From the NCBI GenBank assembly GCA_026785745.1, contig JAJAZO010000378.1, positions 1 to 5,143 of the forward strand: a DNA stretch of 5,143 nt, read 5' to 3'. A program made the translations under genes and the position numbers. This document shows positions 1 through 4,937 of this stretch, piece after piece (positions within the stretch are counted from its first letter, which is position 1; every line of letters begins with the position of its first letter). The DNA is from Chitinophagaceae bacterium. Its GTDB lineage: Bacteria > Bacteroidota > Bacteroidia > Chitinophagales > Chitinophagaceae. The notes beneath the pieces are model-generated. The model had not been told where the DNA came from. It ran no database searches and saw nothing but the letters and a program-made list of their open reading frames with translations.

Positions 1-74
1 AAAACGGCACCCACCAATAAACATACAAAGCCTGTAATATTGGCAAGTTGGCGATATTGAAAAATAAAAACCAT
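1..74 (-). CDS. Possible 5' end of a membrane-protein gene, truncated by window edge
   Basis: An ATG at 74-72 on the minus strand opens a frame that stays open to the left edge, giving 24 residues. They begin MVFIFQYRQL and continue into a hydrophobic stretch (GFVCLLVGAV) that could be the start of a signal anchor or membrane helix. The same frame extends upstream to a TTG that would add seven residues (LGKLPGI), and it is closed by a stop just before that TTG. No family can be named from so little sequence, and no ribosome binding site is visible. Random open frames of this length are common in AT-rich DNA, so this is a tentative call only. Confidence 0.25.
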   Translation of the reverse strand, partial: MVFIFQYRQLANITGFVCLLVGAV

Positions 75-168
75 TATGCCCGGTAATTTGCCCAATTAGA
101 AGGGCAGTTAATTATGATGAAAGTAGTATCTGAAAGCAGGAGGGCTGATATCACAGTGCTGCTATAGC

Positions 169-432
169 CTATTTATAAATATCTTTTCTGTTTCCTACAT
201 CTATCACTACAATTCTCAGGATATTATCTTCTATCTCATAAATTATCCGGTAATCAGCTACCCGTATTCTGTAACCATCTCTTCCTTATAATTTTTTACA
301 ACCGGGTGGCCTGGGGTCGTCTTCCAGTTGCAACAAAGTGGTTTCAACCTTGGGAGCAACAGAAGAGGGAAGTTTAAGTATCGTTTTCTTTACCGCAGCA
401 ATTACAACAACTGTATATTTCTTATTTGCCAC
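169..432 (-). pseudogene. RelE/ParE-type toxin gene interrupted by an in-frame TAA
   Basis: Read from a GTG at 432-430 that overlaps the 3' end of the antitoxin by 11 bases, this frame gives 87 codons before its terminal TAG, the usual size of a RelE/ParE ribonuclease toxin. Codons 1-48 begin MANKKYTVVV, a typical first strand, and end in PRPPGCKKL. Codon 49 is TAA (286-288). Codons 50-87 then continue in the same frame with the family's most recognisable block, GRDGYRIRVADYRIIYEI, and close with VIDVGNRKDIYK. In RelE-family toxins the PxGxKKLxGxxGxRIRxGDYRxxY block is contiguous and supplies the basic residues for mRNA cleavage, so a product ending at codon 48 would lack the catalytic half. 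No frameshift is present; one base change (for example from AAA, GAA or CAA) explains the stop. A sequencing error or a recent inactivating mutation are both possible. Family identity is fairly secure; loss of function is inferred. Confidence 0.8.
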
Positions 433-631
433 TTCTGAGGTTTTGCTTTCTCTGTTTTATAACTTCTCTCAGCGGGGTAAGTTTACTATTATCTGCACTT
501 TTTTTTGCTTTATCATAAGCTTTAATATCTGCAAGATCCTCTGCCATTTCTTTCAATTTGTTGTAATCTTTCAGTGAAAGAAGTACGCCGGTTTGGTTAC
601 CTTTTTTATCTTTAACAAGCAATGGACTCAT
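422..631 (-). CDS. RelB/Phd-like antitoxin of a type II toxin-antitoxin pair
   Basis: This 69-residue protein begins MSPLLVKDKKGNQTGVLLSL and continues with a charged helical region (about 21-62, including KDYNKLKEMAEDLADIKAYD). The 'KDKKGNQTGVLLSLKDYNKL' style of N-terminus resembles the small Phd/RelB-like antitoxins that precede RelE toxins in Bacteroidota. By analogy, the N-terminal part would dimerise and bind the operator, and the basic C-terminal helix (IKQRKQNLRSGK) would wrap the toxin. The stop codon overlaps the GTG of the downstream RelE-like frame by 11 bases, the coupled arrangement normal for such operons. The toxin partner has an internal stop, so this may now be an orphan antitoxin that still neutralises related toxins or represses its own promoter. 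The exact antitoxin family is uncertain; its position beside a RelE frame is the strongest argument. Confidence 0.7.
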   Translation of the reverse strand: MSPLLVKDKKGNQTGVLLSLKDYNKLKEMAEDLADIKAYDKAKKSADNSKLTPLREVIKQRKQNLRSGK

Positions 632-647
632 TTGTTTTTATTTGGAG

Positions 648-655
648 TAAAGTTA
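648..655 (-). promoter_or_regulatory. Candidate -7 box upstream of the antitoxin gene
   Basis: On the minus strand TAACTTTA lies 16 bases upstream of the antitoxin ATG. It matches seven of eight positions of the Bacteroidota primary sigma-factor -7 consensus TAnnTTTG. I see no convincing TTTG -33 element at the normal spacing, and the DNA is AT-rich, so chance occurrence is likely. Confidence 0.2.
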
Positions 656-693
656 CATTTTTTAAGAAGATTTGAAATAGAGAAATTTTTGGT

Positions 694-710
694 TGTCGCT
701 GAAAGCGACA
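694..710. repeat. Small perfect hairpin (7-bp stem)
   Basis: TGTCGCT and AGCGACA form a perfect 7-base-pair stem around a GAA loop. It lies between the antitoxin gene and the unknown gene at 790-1479. No T-tract follows on either strand, so it is not a textbook intrinsic terminator. It could be a degenerate dispersed palindrome. Confidence 0.6.
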
Positions 711-722
711 GAATAGAAATGC

Positions 723-758
723 GAAACTGGAAGTTTCACATAGCGGGGGTGAAACTTC
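723..758. repeat. Overlapping, mutually exclusive hairpins downstream of the 229-aa gene
   Basis: Two inverted repeats share an arm. GAAACT at 723-728 can pair with AGTTTC at 732-737, and GAAGTTTCAC at 730-739 can pair perfectly with GTGAAACTTC at 749-758 around a 9-base loop. The second, 10-bp structure is stronger. It lies about 30 bases beyond the stop codon of the 790-1479 gene on the minus strand. It may act as a processing or termination structure, although no T-tract follows it on that strand. Confidence 0.6.
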
Positions 759-789
759 ATGGATAATATTTTATTTTTAAACCTTTTAA

Positions 790-1479
790 CTAGTAATAGT
801 TCTCAATTACGGTATTATTTTTCAATATTTCTTGAAAGTGTTTGTTGTCCTTTATTTTTTCACAAACTTCGATACAAACAACTTTCAACTCTTTTGCCAA
901 TCTTTCAGGATTCGGAATGATAACCAGTAACTCCTTTTTGTTTGCAAATTCTATCATAGAATGTTTAAACTTAGTTTCATCTTCTCTCTTATAGAGGGGC
1001 TCAACAAAATTTACATAGTTTATCTTTTTCCATTCCTGATACTGTTTTGGAATTTTTGTATTTTCAAATAGATACTCTGGGTGGTGAGAAAATAAAAACC
1101 CTTTCGGATGCTTAATAAAGTTTGCCCATTTCCTTATTTCAATTAAAACAGGCCATTTGATTTCGTTATACTCTTGTGTTATTCCAATGAATTTAAATAT
1201 AGTTGTGAGTTTTTCTGCCAATAAGTATAGTAGCAGGATATATACTGTAAACGTAAATTCCAAGTCTTCTTTTGTTCTATTTTGACTTAAAAACTTATGA
1301 ACTTTTAATAAAGATTCATTTAAATTACAAGCTAAACAAGCATGACTGTTATTATGGTTGCCCAAATAGTCGGGTAAATGCAATTTGCAAAATACTTCTT
1401 CACATTTTTTCTTTGGAGAATGTTTACATATTTTCTCTAGTTCCTTTTTTGCTAATTCAAATTTGTTCTTAATTTTCAT
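790..1479 (-). CDS. Unrecognised 229-residue protein with cysteine-containing N-terminus
   Basis: I do not recognise this protein. Its first 51 residues hold five cysteines (C18, C26, C31, C48, C51) with H20 and H33 among them, including a CLAC pair, a pattern that could bind a metal ion. Residues 74-100 form a hydrophobic stretch (TVYILLLYLLAEKL) interrupted by E89 and K90, more like a buried helix than a secure membrane span. Residues 112-136 carry a striking polar/aromatic motif, EIRKWANFIKHPKGF followed by SHHPEY. Its R and H (R116, H124), after a long helix, faintly recall HEPN-type RNases, but the spacing is longer than the usual Rx4-6H, so I do not assign that family. The C-terminal half is lysine-rich and appears helical. 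The gene follows the hbd stop by only 6 bases and has no clear ribosome binding site. Hand counts of several 60-base stretches gave about 28-35% GC, against about 38-52% in hbd, suggesting a different origin. The length of the open frame supports real coding. Confidence 0.75.
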   Translation of the reverse strand: MKIKNKFELAKKELEKICKHSPKKKCEEVFCKLHLPDYLGNHNNSHACLACNLNESLLKVHKFLSQNRTKEDLEFTFTVYILLLYLLAEKLTTIFKFIGITQEYNEIKWPVLIEIRKWANFIKHPKGFLFSHHPEYLFENTKIPKQYQEWKKINYVNFVEPLYKREDETKFKHSMIEFANKKELLVIIPNPERLAKELKVVCIEVCEKIKDNKHFQEILKNNTVIENYY

Positions 1480-1485
1480 ATATTT

Positions 1486-2382
1486 TTATTTAAACCCCTC
1501 ACTCACCACCAACTCCTTACTCCCTGCTCTATAAGTATAAAACCCTTCACCGCTTTTTACTCCAAGTTTACCCGCAGCCACCATATTTACCAATAAAGGG
1601 CAAGGAGCATATTTGGGATTACCAAAGCCATCATGCAATACATGTAGAATAGAAAGGCAAACATCCAAACCAATAAAGTCGGCAAGTTGCAGCGGCCCCA
1701 TCGGGTGGGCCATACCAAGTTTCATTACAGTATCTATTTCTTCTACACCGGCCACACTTTCATACAAACTATAAATTGCTTCGTTTATCATCGGCATTAA
1801 AATGCGGTTGGCAATAAAGCCGGGATAGTCGTTTACCACACAAGGTACTTTGCCAAGTTGTTTGCTAAGTTCAACAATCGTTGCTGTTACTTCCTTGCTG
1901 GTAGCATAACCATTAATAATTTCTACCAGCTTCATCACCGGCACCGGGTTCATAAAGTGCATACCGATTACTTTTCCTGCACGGCCGGTAACGGCTGCAA
2001 TTTTTGTAATAGAAATACTTGATGTGTTGGTAGCAAGTATGGTTTCTTTTGGTGCATACTTATCTAATTCTTCAAAAATCTGCAACTTCAGTTCTATATT
2101 TTCAGTAGCCGCTTCCACCACCAGCCCCGCATTTTTCACTCCTTCAATCATGTTTGTTTGTGTAGTGATATTGGATAGAGTAGTTGTTTTTTTTTCTTCC
2201 GTAATACTGGCTTTTGCAACCTGCCGGTCAAGGTTTTTTTTAATGGTGGCAACGGCTCTGTCCAATTGCGACAGCGATACATCTACTATTGTTACTTTAA
2301 AACCTGCTTGTGCAAATACATGGGCAATACCATTGCCCATAGTGCCTGCGCCGATGACGGATACACCCCCTGTGATAGCCAT
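1486..2382 (-). CDS. hbd: 3-hydroxybutyryl-CoA dehydrogenase
   Basis: This enzyme oxidises (S)-3-hydroxybutyryl-CoA to acetoacetyl-CoA with NAD(P)+, or catalyses the reverse, in short-chain beta-oxidation and butanoate metabolism in the cytoplasm. The 298 residues match the family's usual 280-300. The N-terminal Rossmann domain carries GAGTMG (11-16) and an acidic residue after the second strand (D34), favouring NAD. The catalytic set of 3-hydroxyacyl-CoA dehydrogenases can be placed by spacing: S121 in ATNTSS, H142 and E154 in GMHFMNPVPVMKLVEI, and N192 in PGFIANRIL. The C-terminal helical dimerisation domain (about 185-298) contains LGMAHPMGPLQLADFIGLD and ends with KSGEGFYTY, both typical. 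The ATG at 2382 directly precedes the first strand and is the natural start; no strong ribosome binding site precedes it. No thiolase or enoyl-CoA hydratase gene is present in the window, so the exact pathway is inferred. Some annotations use the names fadB, paaH or mmgB for this subgroup. Confidence 0.95.
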   Translation of the reverse strand: MAITGGVSVIGAGTMGNGIAHVFAQAGFKVTIVDVSLSQLDRAVATIKKNLDRQVAKASITEEKKTTTLSNITTQTNMIEGVKNAGLVVEAATENIELKLQIFEELDKYAPKETILATNTSSISITKIAAVTGRAGKVIGMHFMNPVPVMKLVEIINGYATSKEVTATIVELSKQLGKVPCVVNDYPGFIANRILMPMINEAIYSLYESVAGVEEIDTVMKLGMAHPMGPLQLADFIGLDVCLSILHVLHDGFGNPKYAPCPLLVNMVAAGKLGVKSGEGFYTYRAGSKELVVSEGFK

Positions 2383-2401
2383 AATGTTTAAATTTTCCTA
2401 T

Positions 2402-2415
2402 TCCCCTAAAGGGGA
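2402..2415. repeat. Short palindrome upstream of hbd
   Basis: TCCCC and GGGGA form a perfect 5-bp stem around TAAA, about 20 bases upstream of the hbd start codon. A related decayed sequence (AGCTCCTTTAAGG) follows at 2426-2438. It is probably part of a dispersed C-rich/G-rich intergenic palindrome family rather than a gene-specific regulator. Confidence 0.5.
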
Positions 2416-2446
2416 GATATTAAAAGCTCCTTTAAGGTAAGAGTGG

Positions 2447-2465
2447 TTGATTGTTTGACAATCAA
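2447..2465. repeat. Perfect 8-bp hairpin
   Basis: TTGATTGT and ACAATCAA pair perfectly around a TTG loop. It lies in the repeat-rich gap upstream of hbd. An A-rich tract follows on the plus strand, so it is not a plus-strand terminator. Its role is unknown. Confidence 0.55.
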
Positions 2466-2543
2466 AAATAAGCATAAAGGATTCATCCCGTTCTTGGAGG
2501 GGCGGATTGAGGAAAACTAATTGCTTTAAAAAGCCGGGGTGGG

Positions 2544-2605
2544 TTTGCTGAACAATCAACCAAACGATAAGTAGTACCCTTCGTTCCTCAGGGTAAACTG
2601 TACAA
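2544..2605 (+). repeat. Dispersed 62-base repeat, copy 1
   Basis: This segment (from TTTGCTG to ACTGTACAA) is matched base for base without gaps by 2741-2802, with 57 of 62 positions identical. The most conserved part is the 3' half around CCCTTCGTTCCTCAGGG. No open frame is shared in a way that suggests protein coding. In both copies the repeat is immediately preceded by a GGGTG(G/A)GGTTT tract, so the repeated unit may be composite. The strand label is arbitrary. Confidence 0.85.
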
Positions 2606-2635
2606 GGAACGATTATCTGTGTTAATGCAGCTGGT

Positions 2636-2740
2636 AACCTCACCCTATTGTGCTTCTCCATTATCGGAGACACTGCGTCCCTCTACTTGAGGAGAGGGGA
2701 TCGGAGTTTATACTATTCGGAATATTAGTAGGGTGAGGTT
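2636..2740. repeat. 105-base element with 12-bp perfect inverted ends
   Basis: AACCTCACCCTA at 2636-2647 is the exact reverse complement of TAGGGTGAGGTT at 2729-2740. Inside lies a further stem, CCCTCT (2679-2684) with AGAGGG (2693-2698). The element sits between the two copies of the 62-base repeat and directly abuts copy 2. It is too short for a transposase. It could be a miniature mobile element or one of the C-rich dispersed palindromes that I recall from Bacteroidota intergenic regions; no flanking target duplication is obvious. Confidence 0.75.
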
Positions 2741-2802
2741 TTTGCTGCCCAATGAACCAAACGATAAATAGTGCCCTTCGTTCCTCAGGGTAAACTGTAC
2801 AA
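2741..2802 (+). repeat. Dispersed 62-base repeat, copy 2
   Basis: This is the second direct copy of the repeat at 2544-2605, differing at five positions, all in its first half. It begins at the base following the inverted end of the 105-base element, so the repeat and the palindrome are probably parts of one dispersed unit. The 120 bases after it, up to the next palindrome at 2898, show nothing recognisable. Confidence 0.85.
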
Positions 2803-2897
2803 CGAAGATGCCATGAAAACCTGAAGCTGGCTAAATAAATTTTAAAGTTAATTGCTATAAAGCTATAAGTCAGTAATAGGATTATTAGAACTAAGTA

Positions 2898-2915
2898 CTC
2901 CGCCAGCTGGCGGAG
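2898..2915. repeat. 18-base perfect palindrome after the exported-protein gene
   Basis: CTCCGCCAGCTGGCGGAG is a perfect 18-base palindrome, 7 bases past the stop codon of the minus-strand gene ending at 2923. Its GC-rich 9-bp arms without a loop could fold as a hairpin with an opened centre or bind a dimeric protein. On the minus strand it is followed by AGTACTTAG rather than a T-run, so it is not a canonical terminator. I believe TCCGCCAGCTGGCGGA-type palindromes recur in Bacteroidota genomes, but cannot verify that here. Confidence 0.75.
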
Positions 2916-2922
2916 ACAGGGG

Positions 2923-3564
2923 CTAATTCTTATTCTTATAATCTCCCCGTTTCCATGCCTGTATAAATTCTCCCCAGGCGGCTGGGTTAAAGATGTTCAT
3001 CGGCGGAGTTTGTCCCTGGTAAGTGGCACGGGTGGCTATTTTATTGAACAGTACTCTTGATGCTTCGCCACCATCGCCGGGAACGGTTCGCATCAAAATA
3101 CGGCGTTTGGCGGCACTGGTATTTTGGCGGGCAATTTCAATATCATCATCAGGTACTTTGGTATTGGCAAAGTCCCGGGCAAACTGATCAGCAGTTGGCC
3201 TCGGACGAATGATGGTGGCCGGTAAATAAACCGTATCAATCACCATCAGTTGAACAACACTGTATTGAGTGCCTTCTAATGTGCGGGGGATGGAAATTGT
3301 TTTGGGCTTGTAAGTGACATGGGAAAATTCTACCTGGTCGCCTTTTAATACCACAATAGAGAAAACACCCTGTGCATTGGAGATTGTTCCCCGGTTCTGG
3401 CCTTTTACCATCACACTTACGGCTGGAATGCCAACAAGGCTATCTGCCGTCATGATAACGCCATACAATTGTACCACAGAATCACGGGAGGTTTCAAACT
3501 GGGCTTTGGCAGTTTGTGAAAACAGTGTAAACAGTAAGCCTGTAAAAAGTATAATTTTCTTCAC
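2923..3564 (-). CDS. Exported carboxypeptidase-D regulatory-like domain protein
   Basis: The frame is open from an ATG at 3654, but I prefer the GTG at 3564. From there the product (213 residues) starts with a classic signal peptide: basic KK, hydrophobic IILFTGLLFTLF, then a cleavage site after AKA at residue 21. The upstream ATG would bury this signal behind 30 unusual residues. The mature N-terminus (about 32-115) fits a carboxypeptidase regulatory-like beta-sandwich: YGVIMTADSLVGIPAVSVMV, then GTISNAQGVFSI, VEFSHVTYKP and a final strand with LPATIIRP. This domain is common in outer-membrane and periplasmic Bacteroidota proteins, including TonB receptor N-termini, but no receptor plug or barrel follows. 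The C-terminal 90 residues are polar and end in FNPAAWGEFIQAWKRGDYK, a tail I associate with small stand-alone members of this group. No catalytic residues are visible, so a structural or binding role in the periplasm is likely. It is transcribed divergently from mrp. Confidence 0.8.
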   Translation of the reverse strand: MKKIILFTGLLFTLFSQTAKAQFETSRDSVVQLYGVIMTADSLVGIPAVSVMVKGQNRGTISNAQGVFSIVVLKGDQVEFSHVTYKPKTISIPRTLEGTQYSVVQLMVIDTVYLPATIIRPRPTADQFARDFANTKVPDDDIEIARQNTSAAKRRILMRTVPGDGGEASRVLFNKIATRATYQGQTPPMNIFNPAAWGEFIQAWKRGDYKNKN

Positions 3565-3569
3565 TGCGT

Positions 3570-3577
3570 CAAAAATA
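3570..3577 (-). promoter_or_regulatory. TAnnTTTG-like -7 box just before the GTG start
   Basis: On the minus strand TATTTTTG matches the Bacteroidota -7 consensus TAnnTTTG exactly and ends only 5 bases before the preferred GTG start at 3564. If it is real, the transcript would be leaderless or nearly so, and the upstream ATG at 3654 would lie outside the message. A TTTG occurs upstream, but with a 25-base spacer, longer than the usual 19-21, which weakens the case. Confidence 0.35.
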
Positions 3578-3720
3578 AAGACAAGTTGCTGATTTCGTAA
3601 AACAAATTGCCCCTTGTATTGGCTAACTTTGCTGATAATCAGGTTTTTTAACAATTAGTTCAGTAATAAGTTTTTAAAAGGAAAAATTATTGGGCCACCG
3701 GTATTGCACTATCAGCTTTT

Positions 3721-3750
3721 GTTGCACAGTTTAAACTGAGGAACGAAGGA
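3721..3750 (-). repeat. Inverted partial third copy of the dispersed repeat
   Basis: The reverse complement of these 30 bases matches the 3' core of the repeats at 2544-2605 and 2741-2802, with 26 of 30 positions equal to copy 2 and its following base. The shared core is CCTTCGTTCCTCAG together with AAACTG. It lies in the gap between the divergent exported-protein and mrp genes, about 90 bases before the mrp start. The repeat may extend further on either side in diverged form. The rest of this gap (3565-3838) shows nothing else I can name. Confidence 0.7.
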
Positions 3751-3838
3751 CAACACTCTTCAGGGTTCTGTTTGCTACTGAGCATTTTCTAAGGTGCTTC
3801 CTATTGTTCAAAAGTTAATACAGGGTAATAAAAAAAAT

Positions 3839-4933
3839 ATGACAGAAGAAAAAATACTAGCAGCTTTAAGTAATGTACAGGAACCTGACCTCGGCAAAGA
3901 CCTCGTAACGCTTAATATGATAAAAGATATAGTCATTGATGGCAACAATGTTTCTTTTACCATTGTTTTGACAACACCTGCCTGCCCGATGAAGGATATG
4001 ATGCAGACAGCTTGCACCAATGCCATTAAAATATTGGTGAATAAAGAAGCGGTAGTGAAAGTAAATTTTACTTCCAACACCACTACGAAGCGAACGGATA
4101 ATAAAACGATTCTTCCGGGAGTGAAAAATATTATTGCAGTAGTAAGTGGAAAAGGGGGTGTTGGTAAATCAACCGTGGCGGCAAACCTGGCATTAGCTTT
4201 ATCACAAGGCGGTGCCAAGGTAGGATTGCTGGACGCAGATATTTATGGACCCAGTGTACCGATTATGTTTGGTGTGCGGGGCGAAAGACCGATGATGATT
4301 GATGTGGGTAAGGAGAAACCAATGATAGCACCAATAGAACGGTATGGATTGAAATTGATAAGTATCGGTTTTTTAGTAGATGAAAAAAATGCTGTGGTGT
4401 GGAGAGGACCGATGGCGAGTAGCGCCATCAAGCAATTTGTAAATGATGTGTATTGGGATGAACTGGATTATTTAGTTGTGGATATGCCACCGGGAACCGG
4501 CGATATACATTTAACGCTGATGCAAACCGTGCCGGTAACCGGAGCTGTAATAGTAACCACACCGCAGGATGTGGCACTGGCTGATGCAAAAAAAGGTATT
4601 GCTATGTTTGGGCAGGCGCAACTGAATATTCCGATTATCGGGTTAGTAGAAAACATGAGTTATTTTACTCCGGCCGAATTGCCCGATAACAAATATTATA
4701 TTTTTGGAAAAGACGGGGGTAAGCGATTGGCCGATGAATATGATATTCCATTCTTAGGTCAGATACCATTAGTACAAAGCATCCGTGAAGGTGGTGATAC
4801 AGGTGTGCCGGTAATGATGGGAGATGATATGATTACGAGAAAAGCATTTCAAGGATTTGCGGCGTATGTGGTACGAAGTATTGCAATGCGGAATGCAAAT
4901 ATTAGTGCAGAGAAAATTGCGGAGACAGTTTGA
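3839..4933 (+). CDS. mrp: Mrp/NBP35-family Fe-S cluster carrier ATPase (ApbC-like)
   Basis: This is a cytoplasmic P-loop ATPase of the MinD/Mrp group, thought to carry or help transfer Fe-S clusters to apoproteins. The 364-residue product has an N-terminal MIP18/DUF59 domain (about 1-80) with the usual TTPACPMKD motif (C49). The ATPase domain (about 95-345) shows the deviant Walker A SGKGGVGKST (103-112), LLDADIYGPS (130-139) and Walker B DYLVVDMPPGTGD (210-222). IGLVENMSYF (267-276) follows. At that point most bacterial relatives have a CxxC that binds a bridging cluster; here it reads TPAELPDNKYYIFGKDGG, and the whole protein has only two cysteines (C49, C59), both in DUF59. I recall the same replacement in other Bacteroidota. 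A GTG at 3794 would add 15 residues, but the ATG at 3839 gives the normal family N-terminus (MTEEKILAAL). AGGG lies about 13 bases upstream, a weak ribosome binding site. Confidence 0.95.
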   Translation: MTEEKILAALSNVQEPDLGKDLVTLNMIKDIVIDGNNVSFTIVLTTPACPMKDMMQTACTNAIKILVNKEAVVKVNFTSNTTTKRTDNKTILPGVKNIIAVVSGKGGVGKSTVAANLALALSQGGAKVGLLDADIYGPSVPIMFGVRGERPMMIDVGKEKPMIAPIERYGLKLISIGFLVDEKNAVVWRGPMASSAIKQFVNDVYWDELDYLVVDMPPGTGDIHLTLMQTVPVTGAVIVTTPQDVALADAKKGIAMFGQAQLNIPIIGLVENMSYFTPAELPDNKYYIFGKDGGKRLADEYDIPFLGQIPLVQSIREGGDTGVPVMMGDDMITRKAFQGFAAYVVRSIAMRNANISAEKIAETV

Positions 4934-4937
4934 AGAA

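Noticed and set aside
1..60. Plus-strand 3' end of a gene ending at a TGA at 58-60
   Set aside because: Only 19 residues are visible, with no motif and no way to separate them from a random open frame.
338..577. 79-codon plus-strand open frame
   Set aside because: It lies antisense to the antitoxin and the RelE-like frame, both of which have family-like sequences; its translation is a low-complexity, Phe-rich shadow.
1272..1472. 66-codon plus-strand open frame inside the unknown gene
   Set aside because: It overlaps a much longer minus-strand frame with a balanced amino-acid composition and has no independent support.
2024..2440. 138-codon plus-strand open frame antisense to hbd
   Set aside because: It is fully explained as the opposite strand of a confidently identified dehydrogenase gene; its own sequence shows no domain.
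2398..2673. 91-codon minus-strand open frame upstream of hbd
   Set aside because: It runs through copy 1 of the 62-base repeat, one inverted end and several palindromes. The translation has no recognisable motif, so it is a repeat-derived frame.
2544..2802. Possible CRISPR array from the repeated 62-base segment
   Set aside because: There are only two direct copies, the intervening 135 bases contain a palindromic element rather than a short spacer, and the repeat has diverged along half its length.
3794..3838. GTG start for mrp adding 15 residues
   Set aside because: The extension is not typical of the family, and the ATG at 3839 gives the standard DUF59 N-terminus.
3808..4218. 136-codon minus-strand open frame inside mrp
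   Set aside because: It is antisense to the DUF59 and Walker A regions of mrp and has no family resemblance.
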